Shown: positions 1-7,207, counted from the stretch's first letter. The stretch: DNA of 7,497 nt from Candidatus Poribacteria bacterium (GCA_003645735.1 QNBQ01000060.1:1-7497), one strand, 5' to 3'. Numbers and translations are program-made. Notes: generated by a model from the letters alone, not told the origin.

Positions 1-1716
1 CCGATCGTATACGAGGCCTACGACGGCGAGGAGCCGATCATAAGCGGCGGGAGGAGGATCGAAGGGTGGAGGAAAACGACCCTCAACGGAAGGGAGGTCT
101 GGGCGGCGGAGATCGAGAGGGGATGGGCCTTCAGGGAGATCTGGGTGAACGGGGAGAGGAGGAGAAGGGCGCGTCACCCGAACAGGGGATACCTGAAGGT
201 GGAAGGGTTGCCCGAGGATCTGGCCGATCTCCCCTGGAACCGGGGAGTGGATAGGTTCATCTTCCACGAAGGCGATCTGAGGGCCGGGATGAAGGGGGCG
301 GAGCTTGTGGCGATGTGCAGGTGGATCGAGTCCCGCACTCCCATACTGGAGGTGGACGAAGGGACCCGAACAGTTAAGCTGGGCAAGCGGACGGTCTTCA
401 AGCTCGACCCGAACGACCTCTACTACGTCGAAAACGCCCCCGAGCTGCTCGATCAGCCTGGCGAATGGTATCTGGACGCGGAGGAGGGGGTCATCTACTA
501 CATCCCCATGCCCGGCGAGGATATGGAGAAGGCCGAGGTGATCGCGCCCGCCCTGGCCCAGCTTGTCAGGCTTGAGGGGAGGCCGGAGGAGGGGAGATAC
601 GTCGAACACGTGATCTTCAGAGGGCTTACCTTCTCGCATGCGGAGTGGGATCTTCCCCCCGATCGGTCGGGCTTCAATCAGGCCGCCGTCGGCGTCCCCG
701 GGGCGGTATACGGGGAGGGCGTCAGGAGATGCGCGTTCGAGGGGTGCAGGTTCGTCCGCCTCGGAACATACGCCCTGGAGCTCTCGAGGGGATGCAAGTT
801 CAACAGGATCGAGGGATGTGAGATGGGCGACCTGGGCGCAGGCGGGGTCAAGATAGGCGAGACCGTCATAAGGGAGGACGAAAAGGAGCGGACCCACGAC
901 AACCTGATCGCCAGCTGCCACATCCACGACGGCGGGCTGATCTTCCACAGCGCCGTCGGGATATGGATAGGCCAGAGCTACAACAACCGGATCGTCCGCA
1001 ACCTGATCCACGATTTCTACTACACCGGCATATCGATCGGCTGGACCTGGGGCTACGGGAGAGCGCTTGCCAAGGGGAACGTCGTCGCCCTGAACCTCGT
1101 CCACCACATCGGGATCAAATCGGACGGCGACGGGCCTATCCTGAGCGATATGGGCGGGATCTACACGCTGGGGGTCCAGCCGGGGACGGAGATCAGGCGG
1201 AACATCTTCCACGACGTCGCCGGCTACAAATACGGCGGATGGGGGATATACCTGGACGAGGGGAGCAGCTTCATACTGGTGGAGGGCAACCTGGTCTACA
1301 ACACCACCCACGGCGGCTTCCATCAACATTACGGCAGGGAGAACATCGTCAGGAACAACATCTTCGCCCTCGGCAGGGACGCCCAGATCCAGCGGAGCAG
1401 GCCCGAGGATCACATAAGCTTCATATTCGAGAGGAACATCGTCTACTGGAGGGAGGGGAAGCTTTTCGCCGGGAACCTGAGGGATCTGAACTTCAGGTTC
1501 GACCACAACCTCTACTGGCGCGAAGGCGGGGGGGAGATCGATTTCGCCGGGATGAACCTGGAGGAGTGGAGGAAGGCGGGGATGGATCCCCACAGCCTGA
1601 TAGCCGATCCGGAGTTCGCCTCGCCTTACAGGCTGGATTTCCGGCTGAGGCGAAGCTCCCCGGCCTTCAAGCTTGGGTTTAAACCGCTCGATCTGAGGGG
1701 GGTCCCCGGGATGTGA
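1..1716 (+). CDS. Right-handed parallel beta-helix protein, 5'-truncated by window edge
   Basis: The frame is open from base 1 to the TGA at 1714-1716, giving 571 residues, so the true start lies upstream. The ATG at 145 is internal, because the residues before it (PIVYEAYDGEEPIISGG) are already typical of this family. Window residues 1-60 look like the linker ahead of the helix. Residues about 155-175 carry the GEWYLDAEEGVIYYIP signature. From about 200 to 480 there are beta-helix coils rich in N, G, H and I, such as NRIEGCEMGDLGAGGVKIGE and NLIHDFYYTGISIGW. Conserved acidic turns follow: SDMGGIYTLG (D383) and GIYLDEGSS (D419, E420). Such proteins are usually secreted and bind or cleave polysaccharides. 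The pattern recalls GH141-like or pectate-lyase-fold enzymes, but that is an inference and no catalytic residue is proven. The gene ends before a weak terminator-like structure, apart from the operon that follows. Confidence 0.85.
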   Translation, partial: PIVYEAYDGEEPIISGGRRIEGWRKTTLNGREVWAAEIERGWAFREIWVNGERRRRARHPNRGYLKVEGLPEDLADLPWNRGVDRFIFHEGDLRAGMKGAELVAMCRWIESRTPILEVDEGTRTVKLGKRTVFKLDPNDLYYVENAPELLDQPGEWYLDAEEGVIYYIPMPGEDMEKAEVIAPALAQLVRLEGRPEEGRYVEHVIFRGLTFSHAEWDLPPDRSGFNQAAVGVPGAVYGEGVRRCAFEGCRFVRLGTYALELSRGCKFNRIEGCEMGDLGAGGVKIGETVIREDEKERTHDNLIASCHIHDGGLIFHSAVGIWIGQSYNNRIVRNLIHDFYYTGISIGWTWGYGRALAKGNVVALNLVHHIGIKSDGDGPILSDMGGIYTLGVQPGTEIRRNIFHDVAGYKYGGWGIYLDEGSSFILVEGNLVYNTTHGGFHQHYGRENIVRNNIFALGRDAQIQRSRPEDHISFIFERNIVYWREGKLFAGNLRDLNFRFDHNLYWREGGGEIDFAGMNLEEWRKAGMDPHSLIADPEFASPYRLDFRLRRSSPAFKLGFKPLDLRGVPGM

Positions 1717-1718
1717 CC

Positions 1719-1761
1719 GGGGGCCTCACCCCCTATCGGGCGGGATGATCGCCCCCTTCTT
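1719..1761 (+). terminator. Tandem GC hairpins with T-rich tail, candidate intrinsic terminator
   Basis: Three bases after the beta-helix stop codon, GGGGG (1719-1723) pairs with CCCCC (1729-1733) around a CCTCA loop. A second stem, GGGCG (1738-1742) with CGCCC (1750-1754), is followed by CCTTCTTA. The T tract is short and broken, so termination would be modest. The position right after the stop and ahead of a new promoter supports the call. Confidence 0.45.
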
Positions 1762-1861
1762 ACAGGCCCTCATACACTAGGCAGTTCTCGCCTCTGATTC
1801 GATCTGTCTATCCTCGCCATCGCTTCCCTCCGCCGAAAGCTCGTCGGCCAAGCCGGCTGTC

Positions 1862-1890
1862 TTCCAAACTCGATCGGCATATGGTAAAAT
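1862..1890 (+). promoter_or_regulatory. Probable extended -10 promoter for the protease-trpS-scpA-dapF run
   Basis: TGGTAAAAT at 1882-1890 matches an extended -10 (TGn followed by TAAAAT, 5 of 6 to TATAAT). At 17-bp spacing, TTCCAA (1862-1867) is a poor -35, as is usual with extended -10 sites. Transcription would begin near 1897, giving a leader of about 20 nt that contains the SD and the GTG at 1917. It is the only convincing promoter in the 200-bp gap, most of which (1762-1860) shows no gene or clear signal. Confidence 0.5.
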
Positions 1891-1916
1891 TTGGGAGACT
1901 CGGAGGGGGGAACGAG

Positions 1917-2594
1917 GTGAGCTTTCTGAGCCAGATACCCAATCTGATCCTCTCCTTCACCTTTTTGATCATCCTGCTCTCCCTTCACGAATACGCCCAC
2001 GCGCTTGTGGCCAGCTGGCTGGGCGACAGGACCGCCGAATACATGGGCAGGAAGACGATCAACCCCGGCGCGCACATCGATCCGTTCGGCACGCTGCTTT
2101 TGCCCCTGATGCTCTTCCTTTCGGGTTCGCCCATCGTGTTCGGCGGCGCCAAGCCCGTCCCGGTCAACCCCAACGCCCTGAGGAACCCGAAGAGGGATTA
2201 CGCCCTCGTCGCCCTCGCCGGCCCGATGATGAACATCCTGATCGCCTTCGGCCTGATGATCGTCTCGAAGGCCATCGCCAGGGCCCATCCCTCCTTCGGC
2301 GTCTTCAACTTCGTAAACAAAGTGCTGGTCGTGCCGATCTGGATCAGCCTCTACCTGGCCGCCTTCAACCTGATGCCGATCCCCCCTCTGGACGGGTTCA
2401 AGGTGTTGCTCGGGCTGCTTCCGGAAAGGCAGGCCTACGAGCTTTCCAAGCTCGAGAGGTTCGGCATGCCGATACTGATCGGCATCATCTTCATACCGTG
2501 GCTTTTGAGGATACCGGTCAACCCGGTCTTCCTGTTCATTAGGAGGTTCGCCGACGGCATGTTCCTCTTGATGAACTCGATCCTACGGTTTTAG
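1917..2594 (+). CDS. Site-2 protease family (M50) intramembrane zinc metalloprotease
   Basis: This 225-residue polytopic membrane protein is of the short M50B type, which lacks PDZ and CBS domains. Such enzymes cut membrane-bound substrates within the bilayer. The zinc motif HEYAH (H24, E25, H28) lies at the end of the first hydrophobic segment (residues about 7-23). The third metal ligand is D159 in NLMPIPPLDG (151-160). FGGAKPVPVNP and ALAGPMMNILIAF are also family hallmarks. Hydrophobic segments follow at roughly 60-75, 100-125, 130-155 and 185-200. The GTG at 1917 is chosen because GGAGGGGGG (1902-1910) sits 6 nt upstream. The in-frame ATG at 1881 has no SD and overlaps the predicted -10 box. 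The gene is first in a compact run with trpS and scpA, an association I know from several phyla. The substrate cannot be told. Confidence 0.9.
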   Translation: MSFLSQIPNLILSFTFLIILLSLHEYAHALVASWLGDRTAEYMGRKTINPGAHIDPFGTLLLPLMLFLSGSPIVFGGAKPVPVNPNALRNPKRDYALVALAGPMMNILIAFGLMIVSKAIARAHPSFGVFNFVNKVLVVPIWISLYLAAFNLMPIPPLDGFKVLLGLLPERQAYELSKLERFGMPILIGIIFIPWLLRIPVNPVFLFIRRFADGMFLLMNSILRF

Positions 2595-2600
2595 GGGGAG
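2594..2600 (+). promoter_or_regulatory. Shine-Dalgarno site of trpS overlapping the protease stop codon
   Basis: GGGGGAG begins in the last base of the protease TAG (2592-2594) and lies 6 nt before the GTG at 2607. It fixes GTG as the trpS start and makes translational coupling plausible. Confidence 0.7.
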
Positions 2601-2606
2601 ATAGCC

Positions 2607-3590
2607 GTGAAGAGGTTGGTGAGCGGCGTCAGGCCTACGGGATATCTACACCTAGGGCATCTTGAGGGGGTTTTGAAAAACTGCGTCAAGCTACAGGACG
2701 AATACGAGTGCTTCCCCTTCATAGCCGATTGGCACGCCCTGACCGATCACCTGGACACGGAGATGCTGGCCGAATACACGGTGCAGGCGGCGGTCGATTG
2801 GCTGAGCGCCGGCATAGATCCGCAGAAAAGCACCCTGTTCGTCCAGTCGCACGTCAAGGAGCACGCCGAGCTGATGCTGCTTTTGAGCATGGTGACGCCC
2901 GTCCCGTGGGTCGAGAGGACGCCCAGCTACAAGGACATGCTCGCGAAGCTGGAGGGCACCCGTCAGAACCCCTCCCTGGGCTTCCTGGCCTACCCCGTCC
3001 TTCAGGCCGCCGACATCATCATCTACAAAGCGGAGGTGGTGCCGGTGGGGGAGGATCAGCTGCCCCATCTGGAGCTGTGCAGGGAGATCGTCAGGAGGTT
3101 TCACGCGCTCTTCGGCAGGAAGATCTTCCCCGAGCCTCAGGCGCTGCTGACCGAAACCCCCAACCTGCCCGGAACGGACGGCAGGAAGATGAGCAAGAGC
3201 TACGGCAACTGCATCTACCTGAACGACCCGCCCGAGGAGATAAGGAAGAAGGTCATGGAGATGGTGACGGATCCGGCCAGGATAAGGAGGACCGATCCGG
3301 GCCATCCGGAGGTGTGCACCGTTTACGCCTACCACAGGATCTACAACGAAAAGGAGCTGCCCGAGATAGAGGAGGCCTGCAGGGCGGGGAGGATAGGGTG
3401 TGTGGAGTGCAAGAGGAGGATGGCCGAGGCCCTGATAGAGGCGCTCAGGCCGTTCCACGAGAGGAGGAGCTACTGGACGTCACACCTGGACGAGGTGAGG
3501 GATCTGCTGAGGGAGGGCGCCGAAAAGGCGGGCAAGATAGCGAGGGAGACGCTGGAGGAGGTGAGGGAGGCGATAAGGCTTTTCAGGTGA
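2607..3590 (+). CDS. trpS: Tryptophanyl-tRNA synthetase, [4Fe-4S]-type
   Basis: This class Ic synthetase charges tRNA-Trp with tryptophan in the cytoplasm using ATP, and acts as a dimer. At 327 residues it has normal bacterial length. GVRPTGYLHLGH near the N-terminus holds the HIGH signature as HLGH (15-18), and FIADWHALTD follows. The AYPVLQAADI helix starts at 128, GEDQ lies at 148-151, and KMSKS is intact at 194-198. The C-terminal part carries four cysteines, C237, C258, C265 and C268, in a C-x20-C-x6-C-x2-C pattern. This closely matches the iron-sulfur site known from Thermotoga maritima TrpRS (C-x22-C-x6-C-x2-C), which lies near the anticodon-binding region. The GTG start follows a GGGGGAG SD and the predicted protein begins directly with the family's usual KRLVSGVRPTG. 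Cluster binding here is inferred from spacing only. Confidence 0.96.
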   Translation: MKRLVSGVRPTGYLHLGHLEGVLKNCVKLQDEYECFPFIADWHALTDHLDTEMLAEYTVQAAVDWLSAGIDPQKSTLFVQSHVKEHAELMLLLSMVTPVPWVERTPSYKDMLAKLEGTRQNPSLGFLAYPVLQAADIIIYKAEVVPVGEDQLPHLELCREIVRRFHALFGRKIFPEPQALLTETPNLPGTDGRKMSKSYGNCIYLNDPPEEIRKKVMEMVTDPARIRRTDPGHPEVCTVYAYHRIYNEKELPEIEEACRAGRIGCVECKRRMAEALIEALRPFHERRSYWTSHLDEVRDLLREGAEKAGKIARETLEEVREAIRLFR

Positions 3591-3604
3591 AGGGGTGAGG
3601 GGAT

Positions 3605-4312
3605 GTGTATGAGGTGAAGCTCGATAGCTTTCAGGGGCCGCTCGATTTGTTGCTCTACCTCGTCCAGAAGAACGAGATGAACATCTACGACATACCGATA
3701 GCCGAGATCACGCGCCAATACCTGGAGTATCTGGAGTTGATGAAGATGTTGGACCTGGAGATCGCCTCGGAGTTCCTCGTGATGGCCGCCACGCTGATGC
3801 AGATCAAATCCCAGAGCATGCTCCCGGCCCCGACGCCCGAGCAGGTGGAGTTCGTCGAGGGCGCGCGCGAGGAGCTCATAAGGCAGCTGATCGAATACAA
3901 GAAGTTCAAGGAGGCCGCTCAGAAGCTGAGGGAGCTGGAGATCGAAAGGGAGAAGCTCTTCTTCAGACAGGCGCCTCCCCCGGAGGTCGAGGAGAAGGAG
4001 TATCTGATAGAGGCGACCCTCTTCGACCTGCTCTCCGCGCTCAAGGATCTGCTCTCCAGGCTGCCGCCCGAGGAGGAGATGGAGCTGGAGGGGGAGGAGG
4101 TCACCGTCGAGGAGAAGATGGAGGAGATCATGGAGGCGCTTCGGGAGAGGGGCGGGGAGATGGCCTTCGACGAGCTTTTCGGGGAGATAAGGATCAAATC
4201 GGAGCTGATAGTCGCCTTCCTGGCGATGTTGGAGCTCATCAAGCTGAGGAGGATCATCGCCTATCAAACCAGGCCTTTCGGCGAGATAACCCTGAGGATA
4301 GCGGAGGGTTGA
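3605..4312 (+). CDS. scpA: Segregation and condensation protein A (kleisin)
   Basis: ScpA is the kleisin subunit of the SMC-ScpA-ScpB condensin, which bridges SMC heads and compacts the chromosome. The product is 235 residues, near the family's usual length. The N-terminal helical domain (about 1-80) is diagnostic: YEVKLDSFQGPLDLLLYLV, then IPIAEITRQYLEYLE and EFLVMAATLMQIKSQSMLP. A charged linker rich in glutamate spans about 115-185. The last 60 or so residues form the winged helix that contacts the SMC cap, ending with AMLELIKLRRIIAYQ and FGEITLRI. The GTG at 3605 starts the canonical N-terminus and follows a purine run, AGGGGTGAGGGG, at 3591-3602. The ATG at 3603 is out of frame. The gene lies 14 nt after trpS and 2 nt before dapF. 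No scpB is adjacent. Confidence 0.94.
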   Translation: MYEVKLDSFQGPLDLLLYLVQKNEMNIYDIPIAEITRQYLEYLELMKMLDLEIASEFLVMAATLMQIKSQSMLPAPTPEQVEFVEGAREELIRQLIEYKKFKEAAQKLRELEIEREKLFFRQAPPPEVEEKEYLIEATLFDLLSALKDLLSRLPPEEEMELEGEEVTVEEKMEEIMEALRERGGEMAFDELFGEIRIKSELIVAFLAMLELIKLRRIIAYQTRPFGEITLRIAEG

Positions 4313-4314
4313 AG

Positions 4315-5151
4315 GTGAAAGGGATACCCTTCATGAAGCTGAGCGGGGCGGGGAACGATTTCATCATCATAGACAACAGGGAGGGGATCGTCCCGCCCGG
4401 TGGGATGGGTTTGAGCGAGTTCGTCGCAAACGTCTGCAGGAGGAGGGTATCGCTGGGGGCGGACGGGCTGATACTGGTCGAGCCTTCGGAGAGAGCCGAT
4501 TTCTCCATGAGGTATTTCAACTCGGACGGCAGCGAAGCGGAGACCTGTGGCAACGGCGCCAGATGCATCGCCAGGTTCGCCTACCTCAACGGGATAGCCG
4601 GCAGGAGGATGCGGTTCGAGACCACGGCCGGCCTTTACGAAGCGGAGGTGGTGGGGTCGAACGTCAAGGTGAGGATGAGCGATCCGCAGGGGATAAAGCT
4701 CCGGTTCCCGCTCAAGCTCTCAAGCGGGGAGCATATCGTCAGCTTCGCCAACACCGGCGTGCCGCACGTGGTGTTCATCGTGGACGACCTGGAGGGCGTT
4801 GACGTGGTCGGGCTGGGCAGGGAGGTGAGGTATCACGAGGAGTTCGCGCCGGCGGGGACGAACGTCAACTTCGCCAAGCCCACGGGGAGAAACAGGATGG
4901 CCATCCGCACCTATGAGAGGGGGGTGGAGGACGAGACGCTGGCCTGCGGGACGGGGTCGATCGCCTGCGCCGTCGTGGGGGCGCTTCTGGGTCTGGTCGA
5001 GCCGCCGGTCGAGATCCACACCCGCGGCGGGTTCGTCCTGAAGGTCCACTTCGACCTGGAGGACGGGAAGATCGGGAACGTCTACCTCGAGGGGGACGCC
5101 AGGGTGATCTGCCGGGGGGAGCTGACGGAGGAGGCTTGGCTCGGGTTTTAG
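4315..5151 (+). CDS. dapF: Diaminopimelate epimerase
   Basis: DapF interconverts LL- and meso-diaminopimelate, the penultimate step to lysine, and so supplies meso-DAP for peptidoglycan. It is a cytoplasmic, cofactor-independent enzyme using two cysteines as acid and base. Both are present: C78 in AETCGNGARC and C211 in ETLACGTG. Substrate-binding motifs GAGNDF (11-16), NSDG (69-72), GVPHVVF and ERGVEDE (201-207) are intact. The length of 278 residues is normal, and the two homologous halves are both complete. GTG at 4315 is preferred: GGAGGG (4303-4308) sits 6 nt upstream, and the protein then begins VKGIPFMKLSGAGNDF as in relatives. The TTG at 4309 would abut the SD directly. The gene closes the plus-strand operon, and its TAG overlaps the stop of the convergent membrane-protein gene. 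Confidence 0.96.
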   Translation: MKGIPFMKLSGAGNDFIIIDNREGIVPPGGMGLSEFVANVCRRRVSLGADGLILVEPSERADFSMRYFNSDGSEAETCGNGARCIARFAYLNGIAGRRMRFETTAGLYEAEVVGSNVKVRMSDPQGIKLRFPLKLSSGEHIVSFANTGVPHVVFIVDDLEGVDVVGLGREVRYHEEFAPAGTNVNFAKPTGRNRMAIRTYERGVEDETLACGTGSIACAVVGALLGLVEPPVEIHTRGGFVLKVHFDLEDGKIGNVYLEGDARVICRGELTEEAWLGF

Positions 5152-7031
5152 GGGAAGAGCGTATACATGTGCTTGTTGAGGATCACGCCCAGCAGCGCCC
5201 ACATGCTCCCCATGAAGAACTGACCCAATATCAGCCCCAGGAAGAAGGGCATCGCCCTCCTATACATCTTCAGCCCGCCGAACCCTATCAGCAGCCTTTT
5301 CGACAGCCAGCTGAGGAATATCGAGAACCACATCCAGCTTATCGCCCATCCCCCTCCCACGGCGTATCCGACGGCGTAAAACGGCCACCAGACGAACCTC
5401 CTCCTCATGAAGGTGAGGAAGGCCGAGAAGAGGAAGCCGAAGGCGAACTGTTTGACCCCCAGCTCGTCGAACTTTATCGGGTAGGTCAGCCAGCTCTGCA
5501 GCCTGTAGAACTCCCCCACGCCCCAGATGACGTATCGGTATTTGTAGTAGAGCCAGAGGTGGAGCAGGATGGAGGCGAAGGTTCCGGCAGCGGCGGCGAT
5601 CACCATGGCGACCGCCAGCCTCCGCTCGTCCGTCCCGGTCGCGGAGGCCAGCTTGTATCCCTCCAGCTGATGGGGCATGGGGTGGCATCTGTAGCCGTAT
5701 GCGATCCAGTCGAAGACGGTCGACACCGACAGGTTCTGCGGGCCGATCCTCCTGGTCCCGATGAACATGATCATGGTCCTGTCCGGGTGCATCCCGTGCA
5801 GCTCATGCGTGGGAGGCCCCAGCTCAGCCCTCATCCTCGTTATCGCTATCGAGAAGAGGAAGAAGATCGCCAGGTATGACGCGGCGAACCACCAGCTCAT
5901 CCCCGCCCTGTTCATGAAGAAGACCAGGAGGGCGAATGAGATGATGAAGCCGATCACCGCCGTCCTGTAAAGCCCGTCTCTCTCGCTCCCCTTGAAGACG
6001 CCCGACACAACCCTCCACATGCCCCTCCGGCTGGTCCACAGCGCCAGAAGGGCTATCCCTATCCAGGCGCCCGCCCTCTGCTCCCCCTGATAGCCGGCCC
6101 CGACCCTTCCCCAGCCGACGGCGGCGGAGAAAACGAGCTGGAACTTCCAGAAGAGGTAGAAGACCCAGAGCGAAAGCGACAGATCCAGCGGCATCAGATA
6201 CCCCAGCCCGACGGCGAACGGGTAGACGTGGATCGGCAGCCACCCTATGGCGTTCCACGGTCTCTCGGTGAAATACCGGCCTATGTCGTATTTCAGCCTG
6301 GGCGAGGGGACGATCGGGTAAAGGTAGTGGATGCCGGCTATAAGCTCCAGGGCGAAGGCTATCCCGAAGCCCAGCCACATCAGCCTACTGGACAGAAACC
6401 CCGAGGAGTTGGCGATCATCTCCTGGGGCAGCCTTATGATCGGGTAGCTCAGCTTTTCGTGGTCTATCCACTGTTTTCGAATGATCGTGTTGAAGCAGAG
6501 GGCCATGAAGAGGAAGAGGATGATGAAGGCCGACCACGCAAGGGCCGGCACCAGCCAGGCCCTTATCACCTTCTCGTCCCAGAAGGTCGACCACCCCCCT
6601 CCCTCGTAATACCCCCTCAAAACCTCCTTATCGCTTACGGTTAGCCAGGTCGGTAGATACCTGTGGAAGAGATCGGCCCACTCATTTTCGGGCCTCGCAT
6701 ACCAGAAGGCGTTGCCCATCATCGGGATGAGCTGTCTGACCATGTCGTGGCCGGCCAATCCGCTGGCGATCGAGACCATGACGTATACGACCACGAGCTC
6801 GCCCACGTCCAGCGGGGGCCTTTTCAGGTTGAGGAGCTTCGCGAAGAGGACGTTGAGGATGGTGACGATGAGGAGGGTGGTCAGGGTGGTGGGGAAGGTG
6901 GAGAAGTCGGTTATCTCCCAGATGACCCTGTTTTCGGCGGCGATTATCCAGTAGCAGTTGAGGGTTATGAGCGCAAGCCCCAGCAGCAGCGATCTGAGCG
7001 TAAGCCCCTTATGCTCCTCCCGCTTCAGCAC
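5148..7031 (-). CDS. DUF6785/DUF6784-type polytopic membrane protein, function unknown
   Basis: A 627-residue inner-membrane protein with roughly 12-14 hydrophobic segments, including about 13-34, 45-66, 74-95, 162-187, 217-240, 265-295, 352-372, 375-392, 470-490 and several from 530 onward. The family look comes from RKQWIDHEKLSYPIIRLP in the middle and RMRAELGPPTHELHG after it. The C-terminal block is also typical: FAFGFLFSAFLTFMRRRFVW, then WPFYAVGYAVGG, then GGLKMYRRAMPFFLGLILGQ. These match my memory of the DUF6785 domain followed by DUF6784. The family has no assigned function. The LSYPI..LP segment recalls OPT-like transporters, so transport is a guess. The GTG start (complement of 7029-7031) has GGAGGT 7 nt upstream and a good promoter. 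The gene converges on dapF with a 4-bp overlap. Such families are often multicopy in Poribacteria-like genomes. Confidence 0.8.
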   Translation of the reverse strand: MLKREEHKGLTLRSLLLGLALITLNCYWIIAAENRVIWEITDFSTFPTTLTTLLIVTILNVLFAKLLNLKRPPLDVGELVVVYVMVSIASGLAGHDMVRQLIPMMGNAFWYARPENEWADLFHRYLPTWLTVSDKEVLRGYYEGGGWSTFWDEKVIRAWLVPALAWSAFIILFLFMALCFNTIIRKQWIDHEKLSYPIIRLPQEMIANSSGFLSSRLMWLGFGIAFALELIAGIHYLYPIVPSPRLKYDIGRYFTERPWNAIGWLPIHVYPFAVGLGYLMPLDLSLSLWVFYLFWKFQLVFSAAVGWGRVGAGYQGEQRAGAWIGIALLALWTSRRGMWRVVSGVFKGSERDGLYRTAVIGFIISFALLVFFMNRAGMSWWFAASYLAIFFLFSIAITRMRAELGPPTHELHGMHPDRTMIMFIGTRRIGPQNLSVSTVFDWIAYGYRCHPMPHQLEGYKLASATGTDERRLAVAMVIAAAAGTFASILLHLWLYYKYRYVIWGVGEFYRLQSWLTYPIKFDELGVKQFAFGFLFSAFLTFMRRRFVWWPFYAVGYAVGGGWAISWMWFSIFLSWLSKRLLIGFGGLKMYRRAMPFFLGLILGQFFMGSMWALLGVILNKHMYTLFP

Positions 7032-7038
7032 CCGCTTT

Positions 7039-7044
7039 ACCTCC
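7039..7044 (-). promoter_or_regulatory. Shine-Dalgarno site deciding the GTG start of the membrane protein
   Basis: On the minus strand GGAGGT lies 7 nt upstream of the GTG whose complement is 7029-7031. This consensus site settles the start against any later in-frame candidate. Confidence 0.75.
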
Positions 7045-7067
7045 GGCGGATCAAAGACGCCTCAAAA

Positions 7068-7096
7068 AAGATAGCAAATCGACCGGATTATTTCAA
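7068..7096 (-). promoter_or_regulatory. Sigma-70-like promoter of the membrane-protein gene
   Basis: Reading the minus strand, TTGAAA (complement of 7091-7096, 5 of 6 to TTGACA) is followed after 17 bp by TATCTT (complement of 7068-7073, 4 of 6 to TATAAT). A TG one base before the -10 makes it extended. The predicted start near 7061 gives a leader of about 30 nt that contains the SD. Orientation and spacing suit the downstream gene. Confidence 0.55.
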
Positions 7097-7149
7097 GCCG
7101 AAGCTTTCGAAAGAGGAGGGATCATACCCAACTGAGGTAAGCTGACAAC

Positions 7150-7177
7150 CCCCTATAGGACGGGTCTCATTTGTCAC
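7150..7177 (+). repeat. 28-bp direct repeat, copy 1
   Basis: The copy begins CCCCTATAGGACGGG and ends TCTCATTTGTCAC. It matches the copy at 7223-7250 at 27 of 28 positions; the one difference is G7159 against A7232. The two copies are 73 nt apart, start to start. Two copies with one spacer are too few to call a CRISPR array. Confidence 0.9.
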
Positions 7178-7180
7178 GAA

Positions 7181-7207
7181 ACCGCTCCAATTCGATTGTG
7201 GAGCGGT
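7181..7207. repeat. Perfect 9-bp-stem hairpin between the direct repeats
   Basis: ACCGCTCCA (7181-7189) is perfectly complementary to TGGAGCGGT (7199-7207) around a 9-nt loop, ATTCGATTG. It sits in the spacer between the two 28-bp repeats, 3 nt after copy 1. There is no T tract on the plus side, so it is unlikely to be a terminator. It may be an operator, an RNA stem or part of a mobile-element end. Confidence 0.7.

Noticed and set aside
145..1716. Taking ATG 145 as the start of the beta-helix gene.
   Set aside because: The frame is open to base 1 and the upstream residues already fit the family, so the gene is truncated by the window edge.
1762..1860. Searched the gap before the protease gene for a tRNA or small RNA gene.
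   Set aside because: No cloverleaf, conserved T-loop sequence or strong extended stem was found; only a short GCCGA/TCGGC pairing.
2691..3458. Long antisense frame inside trpS.
   Set aside because: It is an opposite-strand shadow of a well-supported gene, with low-complexity composition and no start signals.
5136..5879. Plus-strand frame of 247 codons opposite the membrane-protein gene.
   Set aside because: It is rich in P, H, E and Q as expected from the reverse of a membrane-protein gene, has no family motif, and overlaps the end of dapF.
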